From: Clostridia bacterium
GTDB taxonomy: Bacteria; Bacillota; Clostridia; Oscillospirales; CAG-272
NCBI GenBank assembly: GCA_017937135.1
Contig: JAGBEE010000015.1
Location: 1 to 63,027 of the forward strand
Direction: 5' to 3'
DNA: 63,027 nucleotides
Below, one piece after another: positions 16,506 to 25,950 of this stretch (position 1 is the first letter of the stretch; each line of letters opens with the position of its first letter). A model generated the notes under the pieces. That model had not been told where the DNA came from. It saw only the letters and a program-made list of their open reading frames with translations, and searched no databases. The position numbers and the translations under genes were made by a program.

Positions 16506-17452
16506 AGCTTGCTTCCTTTCTTGATTTCTTCATTTGAGCGCTTTAAGGCTGCCTCGAAAAAGTCGTCGGTATCAAAGGACGACATACTAAGTCTTTTCTT
16601 GTATTTAACAAGCGAATTTTCCGCATCCTCTACGGTTTTTATACCGTTTTCCTGCCAATTCTCCAAAACCTTAGCTGTGTAGCTGAGTGATGCCTTGCCA
16701 ATATTGTCAATTGTAACCTCGTAAGCCTTTTCGATAAGCTCATATGGGATTTTTGAGCCTATCCAACGCTCAAAAACATCGCGCTCTCTTTTAGTAAACT
16801 CTCTTTCTCCAACTCCAAAAAGCTTCCTTATCTTATATTCACGTGAGCGCTTGTTACGTCTTGCAGAGAAGTGCTTTTCAAGCTTCTCATAGGTATCAAT
16901 GCCCTCGTCGTAAAGATTTTTTGCAGTTTTTCTTATGTAAGCCCAATTTGCTCGGTCAATTTCAACACAGTGTGCGAGCAAAATGAGAATAAATTCATCA
17001 CTAAATTTATAAAAGGTCTTTAGGTGTATAACACAGTTAAAATCGTGTGTATTAAAGGTTTTGCCAAGCACGTCTTGACAGCTTGCAAAAAGTGACTCTA
17101 TTTCCTTGTTTTTCTCAACATATTCATTAATCTGCTTGCCTGTATATGATGGCATAGTGTTCTTTTCACTGCTTTCAAGCGAGGCAGTCTCAAGTGCGCT
17201 TGTATCAAGCCCGTCAACTGCTATAACTCCATTTTTTGCCCAAAAATCAATTGCGCAAATAACCTCGTTTACATCAAGCTCTAATTTGCTTGCAAGTGTA
17301 GACAGGCAGGAATCAAAGCTATCAAAATAGGGAAGGAAGCCGAAAATGCCGAGTATAACCCTCAGCTCATTTTCGCTCGCCCTGCTTGCTAAGTCAACCA
17401 CCTTAGCGGGAAGATTTAATATGCTTCCCGAATATTTTATCTCAATTTTCAT
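16502..17452 (-). CDS. dnaD: DnaD-family primosome protein
   Basis: This 316-residue protein has an N-terminal winged-helix part (residues 1-110) and a C-terminal DnaB_2/DnaD-like domain with YELIEKAYEVTIDNIGK...YTAKVLENW near 230-270. A GGAGACATT site precedes the ATG. DnaD-type proteins remodel DNA at origins and forks. The four-base overlap with the helicase loader gene supports a shared role in initiation or restart. Confidence 0.85.
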   Translation of the reverse strand: MKIEIKYSGSILNLPAKVVDLASRASENELRVILGIFGFLPYFDSFDSCLSTLASKLELDVNEVICAIDFWAKNGVIAVDGLDTSALETASLESSEKNTMPSYTGKQINEYVEKNKEIESLFASCQDVLGKTFNTHDFNCVIHLKTFYKFSDEFILILLAHCVEIDRANWAYIRKTAKNLYDEGIDTYEKLEKHFSARRNKRSREYKIRKLFGVGEREFTKRERDVFERWIGSKIPYELIEKAYEVTIDNIGKASLSYTAKVLENWQENGIKTVEDAENSLVKYKKRLSMSSFDTDDFFEAALKRSNEEIKKGSKL

Positions 17453-17532
17453 AATGTCTCCATTTAATTGCAGGGTGTGTCAGTCAGTAATAGTCCCCGC
17501 CTTAGTTTTTCAAAATACTTAGTAAAAATATC

Positions 17533-18534
17533 TTAGCTTGGATATGCGTTTAAGTCAACGTCTGCGCGCGCTCCGTTTAGATATTCATAATATCCCTGTG
17601 CGCCTATCATAGCTGCATTATCCCCACACAAATCAAGCGTTGGCGCATAAAATGAAGCACCACGCCTTTTGCAAACAGCCTCAATGCCATTGCGAATATG
17701 CGAGTTAGCGCTAACACCGCCAGCAAGCACGATTTTGTCATAGCCCGTCTTATTTAAAGCTCCCTTGACCTTGGAGCAAATTGCCTCAACTATTGAGTGC
17801 GTTACGCTTGCAGCAACGTCAGCTCTTGGAATTTCTTCGCCTCTTTGATTTTTTGTATTCAAGTAATTTATAACTGCTGTTTTAAGTCCACTAAAGGAAA
17901 AGTCAAGCGTGTCCTTGCTAATTGCAGGAGAGGGGAAGGTAATTGATAAGGAATCGCCCTCTTTGGCTAAACGGTCCATGCCTGCACCACCGGGGTAGGG
18001 CAAGCCCATAACTCTGCCTATTTTATCAAAGCATTCACCAACCGCATCATCACGTGTGCCGGCAATTTCCTCAAATTCCGTATAGCTCTTAACATCAAAA
18101 AATGAGGTATGCCCACCCGAAACAACGAGCGCCAAAAATGGTGGCTTTAATTCCTGATGAGTTAAGTAATTTCCTGCCACGTGTCCTTTTATATGGTCAA
18201 CGCTAACTAACGGAATATCATTTGCATATGCAAGCGATTTTGCAAAGTTAACAGCCACTAAAAGCGCGCCGATAAGCCCAGGACCGTTCGTAACTGCTAT
18301 TACGTCAATATCCCTTAAGGAAACGCCAGCTACGTCTAATGCCTCATAGGTTATTTTAGAAATAGCCTCAATATGCGCGCGGCTCGCAATTTCAGGTACA
18401 ACTCCACCATAAAGAGCGTGTGTGTCAACCTGAGATGCAATAATATTCGATTTTACAATGCGAGCGCTCTCGCTCATTTCCAAAACCGCGCATGCGGTCT
18501 CGTCACAGGACGATTCAAAAGATAAAACGTACAT
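17533..18534 (-). CDS. tsaD: tRNA threonylcarbamoyladenosine synthase subunit TsaD
   Basis: This 333-residue ASKHA-fold protein has the metal-binding HIEAI motif (HxExx), SGGHTSFFDV and GGVSANSHIR. It transfers the threonylcarbamoyl group to A37 of ANN-decoding tRNAs together with TsaB and TsaE. The latter two genes, often next door, are not in this window. An AAGGAA site precedes the ATG. rimI lies 150 bases upstream on the same strand. Confidence 0.95.
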   Translation of the reverse strand: MYVLSFESSCDETACAVLEMSESARIVKSNIIASQVDTHALYGGVVPEIASRAHIEAISKITYEALDVAGVSLRDIDVIAVTNGPGLIGALLVAVNFAKSLAYANDIPLVSVDHIKGHVAGNYLTHQELKPPFLALVVSGGHTSFFDVKSYTEFEEIAGTRDDAVGECFDKIGRVMGLPYPGGAGMDRLAKEGDSLSITFPSPAISKDTLDFSFSGLKTAVINYLNTKNQRGEEIPRADVAASVTHSIVEAICSKVKGALNKTGYDKIVLAGGVSANSHIRNGIEAVCKRRGASFYAPTLDLCGDNAAMIGAQGYYEYLNGARADVDLNAYPS

Positions 18535-18687
18535 AATTATTCCTTCTTTTATTTCATAAAGCTCCTATTTTAATATCTCGGAGCGATAAGGTGTCATTAT
18601 TAAAGCTTTTACAAGCATATTAAGCTCGCAAAAGCAAGCAAAATTAAGCTTGCTCAAAAAGACTCTCACAAGACAAGCTCTGTTAAG

Positions 18688-19137
18688 CTACATATCTAAA
18701 TTCATAAGCAGCGCATCCTCTCTTGGCAGAGAGTAGTGGCTCTTGCTTATGCCAGACTCGGCAAAGCCAAATTTTTTATATAGCCTAATGGCATTCTCAT
18801 TAGAGGCTCTGACCTCTAAAAATGCCTTATTACAGCCCCTTTGCTTGGCAAAATCAAGCGCGTATTCAACAAGCCAAGAGCCAAGTCCACGCCCACGCGC
18901 ACTATTTGTTATAGCCACGTTGACTATCTGACATTCGTCAATTATTATAGTCAGACTTATGTAGCCAAGAATGTCCTCGCCCCTTTTAATCACGAAAAAG
19001 TGCCAAATCGGGCTGTCTAAATACTCTAAAATGTCACTCTCCTTAAAGGGTAGAGAAAATACTTCCTTTTCAATTTCAGCGACACAGTGTGCGTCGTTTT
19101 TGTCGAGGGGAGCAATTTTTATTTCGTTTAAGTCCAT
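18688..19137 (-). CDS. rimI: Ribosomal protein S18-alanine N-acetyltransferase family (RimI)
   Basis: The 149-residue GNAT protein has the acetyl-CoA loop RGRGLGSWL, the core strand IVNVAITNSARG and the late motif NENAIRLYKKFGF. Start at MDLNEIK (19137) matches the family length; the start is two bases after the dCMP deaminase stop and has no clear ribosome-binding site, so coupled translation is likely. Co-location with tsaD is typical of Bacillota. Confidence 0.88.
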   Translation of the reverse strand: MDLNEIKIAPLDKNDAHCVAEIEKEVFSLPFKESDILEYLDSPIWHFFVIKRGEDILGYISLTIIIDECQIVNVAITNSARGRGLGSWLVEYALDFAKQRGCNKAFLEVRASNENAIRLYKKFGFAESGISKSHYSLPREDALLMNLDM

Positions 19138-19138
19138 A

Positions 19139-19627
19139 TTAGTAGCCAAATTTACCTGAGAGGCTATCGTCATTTTCTATCCAGTCATTCACGTCAACCT
19201 CTATGTAATCAAGCTTTGTATTTCTTATAATAACCTTAGAAATACCTGCGTTAATGATTTGTCGCTTGCACATCATACAGCTGTTCATTCCACCGATCAT
19301 CTCCTCGGTTTTGGGGTCTGTACAGCACATATAAAGAGTAGCGCCAAGCATTTGCTCACGTGAGGCAGCGATAATTGCGTTCGCCTCTGCGTGCACGCTT
19401 CTGCACATCTCATATCTTTCGCCCTTAGGAATACCCAAGTTATCTCTTGTGCAGCTTCCTATCTCATTACAGTTTTTTCTACCTCTTGGCGCGCCGTTGT
19501 AGCCTGTTGAAACTATTACGTCATTCTTTACAATAATTGCGCCGAATCTACGTCTTAGGCAGGTTGACCTTTCGGAAACGGTTTGCGCTATGTCAAGATA
19601 ATAATTGTTTTTAGATACTCTTTGCAT
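19139..19627 (-). CDS. dCMP deaminase family protein (ComEB-like)
   Basis: This 162-residue zinc deaminase has the catalytic HAEANAI motif and the second metal motif with Cys pairs near MNSCMMCKRQI. RSTCLRRRFGAIIV is the typical N-terminal part. It should convert dCMP to dUMP to supply thymidylate synthesis; in some genomes the name ComEB comes from a competence locus, but no other competence gene is present here. Its stop codon abuts rimI. Confidence 0.9.
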   Translation of the reverse strand: MQRVSKNNYYLDIAQTVSERSTCLRRRFGAIIVKNDVIVSTGYNGAPRGRKNCNEIGSCTRDNLGIPKGERYEMCRSVHAEANAIIAASREQMLGATLYMCCTDPKTEEMIGGMNSCMMCKRQIINAGISKVIIRNTKLDYIEVDVNDWIENDDSLSGKFGY

Positions 19628-19755
19628 AATTTTCTCCTTGAAATTCAGCCACAGAGTGGCGTTTTTTGAATTAGTCGTAATATTAAACCAATACTTGTGA
19701 TAAAAGAGCTTTAATATCGATAATTTAAAATGCGATTGGACTAAAAAATCAGATG

Positions 19756-21864
19756 CTATTTGTCAAAATCGAAAACAACCTTGCCCTCGCTTAGCTTTAA
19801 TACAGCATCAAAGCTTTTGCCGTTTTTAGAAACAAAGCCTTGAATTTTACTCGTTTTTCCGGTTGCCAAAAGCATTTTAACATTTGATGCTGAAATAACA
19901 CGTGAGCAAATTGATTTGTTGATAGAGAATTTGCAGCCCTTTTCCTTATAGCCTGTACAGCCATAGCCATAGCGCGTTCTTATAACATCGCTCTCGCAAA
20001 GAGGACATTTGCCCATCACCTCGCCAAAAAGACCAATATTTGTATCCTTTTCAGGCTCGGCATCCTTCGATTTTTCAAAAATCTCCTTGATTTCACCCTG
20101 CGCCAATTTAACGCTATCATCAACGCTATATTCGCCACGGAAAACCTTTTTTAAGGCTTGTCCCATTTGGCTTGTCTTGTATTTGTCCATTATGATGCCA
20201 AGGGTGCTTAGCGATTCTATTAAATATTCACCGTCGGGCAAAATATAATAAGAGTCTTTTTTTAGCATTATGTACGCGCTCTTGCACGCGTTTTCTATAA
20301 TACCTGTTCTTGTAGCCTCAGTTCCAAGCTCCAAGCCCTCGAAAATAGCCTTATAGTCCTCGTCATCGCTCTCGTCAGCGCTTGCCTTATCCTCCTTGAA
20401 TGGGTTTTTCAAGTAGTTATTCAAGGTTTCAATGGTGTAGTGCTTAGGTGGAGTCGTCTCCTTTTCAACGGGAACAAAATTTATATTTACCTTATCCCCC
20501 TTATTTAGCTTAGGTAAAATTTTGTCCTTTGGTGTATAGTCATCGAACTTAGTCCAGCCGGGCTGTGTAATAACAGTACCCTTTAAGACAAAGTCCTCAA
20601 TATCGCCAACGCTTATTTTAATCTCGCTTCTTTCAATCAAGCAATCCTCGGAGCAGAAAACAGCAACAAATCTGCGCAAAATAGTTGAGTAAACCTGCTT
20701 TTCCTTTTCAGAAAGATTTTTTGGGTCGGGGATTTTATAAGTGGGGGTAAGAGCAGAGTGCGACTCAATTTTAGAGTCGTCAAAAATGCTCTTAGAGAAT
20801 TTAAACGCCACAGGGTAGCCGATTTTGGCTACGTTTGCAATAATGGACTTCATTTTTCCTTGCTCGGCTGTGGCTAAGTACTCCGAGTTAGTACGAGGGT
20901 AGGTAACATAACCGTCCTCGTATAGCTTTTGCACAGTAGATAAGGAATCGTCCATTGACATTTTATATTTCTTACCAAGATAGCTTTGTAGCTTGGAAAG
21001 AGAAAACAGCTTAGGTGGATTTAATGTATCCTTCTTAGTCTTTACTGAGGTGACATTAGCAGCTTGAAGGTTGTATTTTGCACACATCTCGCTTGCTTTT
21101 GGTAGCTCGTCCTTTGTAAATTTCGTTTTCGAGGTTAAATCGACATATTCATCGTTTGTTTTCTCGTGCGAGGAAATAACGTAATATTTTTGTGGAGTAA
21201 AATTCCTAATTTCAAGGTCCCTGTCGTAAATTGCCTTAACAATTGGTACAATTACGCGCCCAACTCTTAATAGCTTTCCGGTCTTAAGAGTAGCAAAGCG
21301 AGTTAGGTTAACACCATAAAGCCAGTCAATATACGTTCTTGCAAAGCCCTCGTTAGCAAGCGACTCATATTCTGTCTCATCCTTCATTTCCATAAGACCT
21401 TGGCTTATAGTTTCGGGAGTCTGGTCTGGGAGCCAGAGTCTGACGAAGCGCTTCCTTGTCTCAAGCGCGTATCTTACGCAGAGTCTTACTATAATTTCAC
21501 CCTCACGGTCCGAGTCTCCTGCGTTTACTATAGTGTCAATATCCTTTCTGTTGCAAAGATATTTTATAGTATTAAACTGCTTTTTTACTCCTGGGTCAAC
21601 CTCTTTTTTGTTATTTCTTTTAAGGTTGAATTTAAACTCATCAGGGAAGCAAGGGAGATTGTCCATTTCCCATTTTCCTGATACAGAGGGAGAATAGTCC
21701 TCAATATCAGCCAAGGAGAAAAGATGTCCAAAAACCCAAGTAACTACATAGTCACCACCCTCAAAATATCCGTTGCACTTTTTCATTTCGTTATTTTGAA
21801 GCTTCGCAATTCCTGCAATAATATTCCTTGCAAGAGATGGCTTTTCCGCAATAATGAGCTGCAT
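19756..21864 (-). CDS. topB: DNA topoisomerase III
   Basis: This 702-residue type IA topoisomerase has the Toprim Glu in IIAEKPSLA, the metal motif DSDREGE and the active-site Tyr in YVTYPRTNSEYL. One C-terminal zinc ribbon remains (CPLCESDV...CTGYKEKGC). It relaxes and decatenates DNA using single strands. Long type IA enzymes like this can be chromosomal or come from conjugative elements. No conjugation genes are nearby, so a housekeeping role is more likely. Confidence 0.92.
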   Translation of the reverse strand: MQLIIAEKPSLARNIIAGIAKLQNNEMKKCNGYFEGGDYVVTWVFGHLFSLADIEDYSPSVSGKWEMDNLPCFPDEFKFNLKRNNKKEVDPGVKKQFNTIKYLCNRKDIDTIVNAGDSDREGEIIVRLCVRYALETRKRFVRLWLPDQTPETISQGLMEMKDETEYESLANEGFARTYIDWLYGVNLTRFATLKTGKLLRVGRVIVPIVKAIYDRDLEIRNFTPQKYYVISSHEKTNDEYVDLTSKTKFTKDELPKASEMCAKYNLQAANVTSVKTKKDTLNPPKLFSLSKLQSYLGKKYKMSMDDSLSTVQKLYEDGYVTYPRTNSEYLATAEQGKMKSIIANVAKIGYPVAFKFSKSIFDDSKIESHSALTPTYKIPDPKNLSEKEKQVYSTILRRFVAVFCSEDCLIERSEIKISVGDIEDFVLKGTVITQPGWTKFDDYTPKDKILPKLNKGDKVNINFVPVEKETTPPKHYTIETLNNYLKNPFKEDKASADESDDEDYKAIFEGLELGTEATRTGIIENACKSAYIMLKKDSYYILPDGEYLIESLSTLGIIMDKYKTSQMGQALKKVFRGEYSVDDSVKLAQGEIKEIFEKSKDAEPEKDTNIGLFGEVMGKCPLCESDVIRTRYGYGCTGYKEKGCKFSINKSICSRVISASNVKMLLATGKTSKIQGFVSKNGKSFDAVLKLSEGKVVFDFDK

Positions 21865-21976
21865 ATTTTTCTCCCTTCATAAATGTCGATACAAAATCAT
21901 TTTATCACAATTTATTTCTTAAATCAAGATATATATAAAAATAATAATATAGTGCCATTTGCTTATCAAAGAAAAT

Positions 21977-22004
21977 AGCCATTCTGCACGCTTGCAAAAT
22001 GGCT
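21977..22004 (-). terminator. Terminator after the DUF896 gene
   Basis: AGCCATT at 21977-21983 pairs with AATGGCT at 21998-22004. T-rich sequence follows on the minus strand. Confidence 0.65.
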
Positions 22005-22009
22005 GTTTT

Positions 22010-22213
22010 TTATTTCTTTTTCTCAATTTTCTCCTTGCTACCGTCAGGGCGCTGAATATATGTGTTATCGAGTATTCCGCCAAGAGAAGCGCGATACTCG
22101 GCAATATATTCCTGCCTTAAAATCGCTTGCTCCTTTATTTCTTCCTCGGTAAGCCCCTCTGCCTTTTTCTTTTTGGCAAGAAAATTTATTCTATCAATTT
22201 TTTCCTTTGTCAT
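22010..22213 (-). CDS. DUF896 family protein
   Basis: This 67-residue highly charged helical protein contains KIDRINFLAKKKKAEGLTEEE and a C-terminal NTYIQRPDGSKEK. Both match the DUF896 (YnzC-like) family, a two-helix hairpin protein found in Bacillota. Members have been linked to the SOS response in some species, but no general function is known. Its own terminator follows. Confidence 0.88.
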   Translation of the reverse strand: MTKEKIDRINFLAKKKKAEGLTEEEIKEQAILRQEYIAEYRASLGGILDNTYIQRPDGSKEKIEKKK

Positions 22214-22256
22214 ATTTTCTCCTGTAATTTGCTTGCGATAATTTTACAAGGTGCAG

Positions 22257-23312
22257 CTATATAATAACTCCGCCACCGATAACAATGTCATCGTCGTAGA
22301 TTACAACGCTTTGCCCCTTGCATATTGCGCGCTGTGGCTCATCAAAAACGATATGCAAAAGACCGTTTTCCATAGTGGCATATGCATCCTTTTCCTCTTG
22401 CTTGTAGCGAATTTTTGCTTTAACTCTTATTGGCTTGGTAATTTCGTCAATTGCAATTAAATTTACATTATTTGCCCAAAGCTCACTTGAAAACAGGTCC
22501 TCGCTTTCGCCAATAACAACTTCGTTTGTATCAAGCCTTTTTTCAATAACGTACATAGAATGTGGAAGCGCTAAGCCAAGCCCCTTTCTTTGACCTATTG
22601 TGTATCTTATTATACCCTTGTGCTTGCCCAAAAATTTACCGTCCTTAGTTACAAAATCACCCACAGGGTAGGACTTTTTTGTGTAATTCTCAATAAATTC
22701 AGCATAATTGCCATCGGGCACAAAGCATATATCCTGACTATCCTTTTTCTCAGCTAAGGATATGCCATTATCCATAACAATTTGTCTTGTGTGCGTTTTT
22801 GAAATCACCTCTCCAAGCGGAAAAATGCTCATAGCAACCTTTTCCTTAGAGAGCCTGTAAAGCACATAGCTTTGGTCCTTTGATAAGTCCTTTGCCTTTT
22901 TTAAAACTATTCGCCCATATTTTTCACTGTACTCTGTTATAGCATAGTGTCCAGTTGCTATATAATCGTAGCCGATTTCCTTAGCATACTCGCATAGCTT
23001 GTCAAATTTCAAGTGAAAATTACATTCGATACAGGGGTTAGGCGTAGCACCGTTTTCATATGCGCTAATGAAGCTTGAAATTACATATTTGTCAAAATCC
23101 TTAGAAAAATCAACCACTCTGTGGGGGATTTTTAAAATGTCGCACGCATTTTGGGCATCTGAAATATCCCTTTGACTAACGCACGAGGCATCAACTCTAT
23201 CACTATGTAGCTTCATAGTCACACCAAGACAATTATAGCCATTATTTTTCATAATGATGGCGGTGGCACAGCTATCAACACCGCCACTCATTGCAACTAA
23301 TACATTTTTCAA
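22257..23312 (-). CDS. mnmA: tRNA-specific 2-thiouridylase MnmA
   Basis: This 351-residue enzyme adds sulfur to U34 of Lys, Glu and Gln tRNAs. The PP-loop is AMSGGVDSCATA. The catalytic Cys residues are in NPCIECN and DICFVPDG. The start codon is TTG at 23312, directly after the rhamnosidase stop (TAA-TTG), with AAGGAAG upstream. The first ATG in frame lies inside the PP-loop and would break it, so TTG is the real start in my reading. Confidence 0.93.
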   Translation of the reverse strand: MKNVLVAMSGGVDSCATAIIMKNNGYNCLGVTMKLHSDRVDASCVSQRDISDAQNACDILKIPHRVVDFSKDFDKYVISSFISAYENGATPNPCIECNFHLKFDKLCEYAKEIGYDYIATGHYAITEYSEKYGRIVLKKAKDLSKDQSYVLYRLSKEKVAMSIFPLGEVISKTHTRQIVMDNGISLAEKKDSQDICFVPDGNYAEFIENYTKKSYPVGDFVTKDGKFLGKHKGIIRYTIGQRKGLGLALPHSMYVIEKRLDTNEVVIGESEDLFSSELWANNVNLIAIDEITKPIRVKAKIRYKQEEKDAYATMENGLLHIVFDEPQRAICKGQSVVIYDDDIVIGGGVII

Positions 23313-25445
23313 TTAAAAGACGTAGCTTCCTTTCTTAACGAAGTGCTTCTTACCATTTATAATTACTGTCGTGTCAGATGGAGTCGTGATTTCATATCTG
23401 AAGGAATCTCCCTCTTTAAACCAGGCAGAGCTTACAACGCCTCTCTTAGTCTTAATTTTAGCGCTGAGCCAGCTTAGCTTTTTGGTTGGAGTTGGCTCAA
23501 TTATAATTTCTTCAAAGCCCGGCTTTTCTTCAACCGTTTTAATTCCACAAGCAACTCCATATACCCAGTCTGCAACACTACCATATGCGTAGTGGTTAAA
23601 GGAGTTCATATCCTTAGACCAAAACTCGCCCTTGTCATTTACACCGTCCCAGTGCTCCCAGATAGTAGTTGCTCCCTGCTTAACTGAATATAGCCAAGAA
23701 GGATAATTTTCCTGAAGGAGCAAATCGTATGCAAGCTCGCTATAGCCATTTTGGCTGAGCGCGTGAAGAAGGTATGGAGTGCCAACAAAGCCTGTTTGTA
23801 ATCTCTTGCCATTTTTTATAATCATATCGGCAAGCTGTCTTGAAACTGCCTTTTTGTCCTCGGCAACATCAAAGAATAGTGCAATAACACATTCTGTTTG
23901 TGTTTTGTATTCCTTGTAGGTTTTTCTTATCTTGTTTAAAATATTGGCGTAAAGCCTTTCATATTTTTCAACATTTTTAGAAAGTATTTTGCCAACCTTA
24001 ATTACAAGTGAGGTTGAATATAGGTAAAATACAGATGCAATAAAGTCTTGGTCGGAAGCGCCCTTGTAGCTTCCGGCTGGCGCGTCTATTCCAAGCCAGT
24101 CACCGTATTGTTCGCATCCGGTCCAAAGGTATTTGTCCTTTGTAACGCTTGTGATATATTTAATGTACATACACATTGACTTATATTGCTTTTTAAGTAT
24201 GTCCTTGTTACCATATGTGAGATAAATTTGCCAAGGGCAAACGGTTGAGGCATCTCCCCAAGCAGCGCCTGACCAGTCATCGCCCCATACCTGAGGAATA
24301 ACGCTTGGCACAAGACCACTTTTTGTTTGGTCAAGGCGAAGGTCGGTTAGCCACTTTTCAAAGAATTTTTCTACATTAAAGTTATAGGATGCAGTTTTTA
24401 CAAATACCTGGGCATCACCAGTCCAGCCCATTCGTTCATCTCTTTGAGGACAGTCGGTGGGAATGTCAAGGAAGTTGCCCTTTTGTCCCCAAATAATATT
24501 TTTAAATAGCTTATTAAGAAGAGGACTTGATGAATCAAGATAGCCTGTTCGTTCAATGTCAGAGTGGAGCGCAATTGCCTTTACGCTGTCCTTTGTAATT
24601 TCACAAGGGAACTCATTTACTCTTATGTATCTAAAGCCATAGAAGGTCAAAAGTGGCTTATGGCTCTGCACACCGTCACGGCAGATATATTCAAATTCAG
24701 CCTTTGCTGAACGGTAGTTTTCGGTATAGAAGCTGCCATCCTTGTCAAGCACCTCGGCAAACGAGAAGGAAACCCTGTCCCCAGCCTTAGCATCAAGAGA
24801 AATTTCAAAATAGCCGGTTATATTTTGGTTAAAGTCGATTACAGTTTCACCCTTTGGAGTTTTGAAAATTCTGTGTGGCAAAACAATCTCCTGCTCCTTA
24901 ACAATAGGGCCCTGCTGATTAACTATTAGGCTGTGTGGGTAATCTTGCACCTTAACAGGTGAGTATGATTCGGACATTTGATTATCAAAATGCTCGCCAT
25001 CGTAAATGTCGCTCATTGTTATTTTGCTAAGAGAGCATTCCCAGCTTTCGTCGGAATAGATATATTCCCTTTGTCCGTTTTTATATACAAGCTCAATTTC
25101 GCAAATTAAAGCAGGGTATCTATGGGGTAGGTCCTTGTTGGCGCGCCAATTTATGCGTCCCTTGTACCAGCCCTGAGAAAGAATAACCTTCATTTCGTTT
25201 TCCTTCTCTAAAAGCTCCTTTATATCGTATGTCTGCATTTGAACTCTTTTTGTAGAGGTAAAGCCAGGCGCCATAATAAAGTCGCCAATGCGCTTCTTAT
25301 TTAGACATGCAACGTAACAGCCGATTGATGTGATTTTCAAGGTTGCCCTTTTGATTTCGCCATTTAAGCTGATTGATTTTTTAAAGATAGGACAGGCAAA
25401 TTTTGTATCATAGGGATATGAAATCCATTTTGAATTATTAAGCAT
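23313..25445 (-). CDS. Alpha-L-rhamnosidase, GH78 family
   Basis: This 710-residue glycoside hydrolase has the GH78 acid motif region TDCPQRDERMGWTGDAQ. Further along are GDWLGIDAPAG, GATTIWEHWDG and the C-terminal NHYAYGSVADWVYG. N-terminal beta domains (residues 1-280) precede the (alpha/alpha)6 barrel. There is no signal peptide, so it probably acts in the cytoplasm on imported rhamnosides. The ATG at 25445 follows GCGAGG. It is fused by adjacency to mnmA with zero spacing, an unusual partner. Confidence 0.9.
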   Translation of the reverse strand: MLNNSKWISYPYDTKFACPIFKKSISLNGEIKRATLKITSIGCYVACLNKKRIGDFIMAPGFTSTKRVQMQTYDIKELLEKENEMKVILSQGWYKGRINWRANKDLPHRYPALICEIELVYKNGQREYIYSDESWECSLSKITMSDIYDGEHFDNQMSESYSPVKVQDYPHSLIVNQQGPIVKEQEIVLPHRIFKTPKGETVIDFNQNITGYFEISLDAKAGDRVSFSFAEVLDKDGSFYTENYRSAKAEFEYICRDGVQSHKPLLTFYGFRYIRVNEFPCEITKDSVKAIALHSDIERTGYLDSSSPLLNKLFKNIIWGQKGNFLDIPTDCPQRDERMGWTGDAQVFVKTASYNFNVEKFFEKWLTDLRLDQTKSGLVPSVIPQVWGDDWSGAAWGDASTVCPWQIYLTYGNKDILKKQYKSMCMYIKYITSVTKDKYLWTGCEQYGDWLGIDAPAGSYKGASDQDFIASVFYLYSTSLVIKVGKILSKNVEKYERLYANILNKIRKTYKEYKTQTECVIALFFDVAEDKKAVSRQLADMIIKNGKRLQTGFVGTPYLLHALSQNGYSELAYDLLLQENYPSWLYSVKQGATTIWEHWDGVNDKGEFWSKDMNSFNHYAYGSVADWVYGVACGIKTVEEKPGFEEIIIEPTPTKKLSWLSAKIKTKRGVVSSAWFKEGDSFRYEITTPSDTTVIINGKKHFVKKGSYVF

Positions 25446-25554
25446 ATTAAAAACCTCGCACAATAATTATTTATATAAGCTATTTTCATTATACCATAAT
25501 TACAATGGAAATCAATAAAACAAAATAAAAAATGAAATAATTTTTCAAAATCTA

Positions 25555-25604
25555 TTGACAAATAAACAAATGTACGCTACAATGAACATATGAGCAAATG
25601 TTCA
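25555..25604 (+). promoter_or_regulatory. Promoter and ArsR-type operator
   Basis: TTGACA at 25555-25560 and TACAAT at 25578-25583 have a 17-base spacer. The inverted repeat TGAACAT...ATGTTCA spans 25583-25604, over the transcription start. It resembles the operators bound by SmtB/CadC-type sensors and probably binds the product of the next gene. Confidence 0.8.
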
Positions 25605-25620
25605 TATATAGGAGGAAGAA

Positions 25621-25947
25621 ATGGAAACAGAGAACTCAATTTCAAGAATACAGGGTGCAATCACCCGTAATAGCGAGCTTTTTGATGAGCTTGCACAGCT
25701 TTATAAGATTTTTGCAGACAGTAGCCGTGTAAAAATTCTTTGCGCCCTTACACAAAGCGAAATGTGTGTAAGCGAAATATCAGAATTTTTATCAATTACA
25801 CAATCAGCAGTTTCACATCAATTAAGAATACTTAAAACAAGCAATTTAGTAAAGACTCGCAGAGCGGGCAAATCAATCATATATTCATTAACAGACGACC
25901 ATGTTCGTACTATCATTGATTGTGGAATGGAGCACATAGCAGAATAA
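25621..25947 (+). CDS. ArsR/SmtB-family metal-responsive repressor
   Basis: This 108-residue winged-helix protein has ELAQLYKIFADSSRVKIL and the DNA-recognition helix SITQSAVSHQLRIL. Its last helix, DDHVRTIIDCGMEH, has the Asp/His pattern of the alpha-5 zinc site in CzrA/SmtB-type sensors. An alpha-3N Cys pair is not evident, although ALTQSEMCVSE has one Cys. It is encoded three bases before a metal P-type ATPase and probably releases its operator when zinc or a related metal binds. Confidence 0.9.
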   Translation: METENSISRIQGAITRNSELFDELAQLYKIFADSSRVKILCALTQSEMCVSEISEFLSITQSAVSHQLRILKTSNLVKTRRAGKSIIYSLTDDHVRTIIDCGMEHIAE

Positions 25948-25950
25948 AAA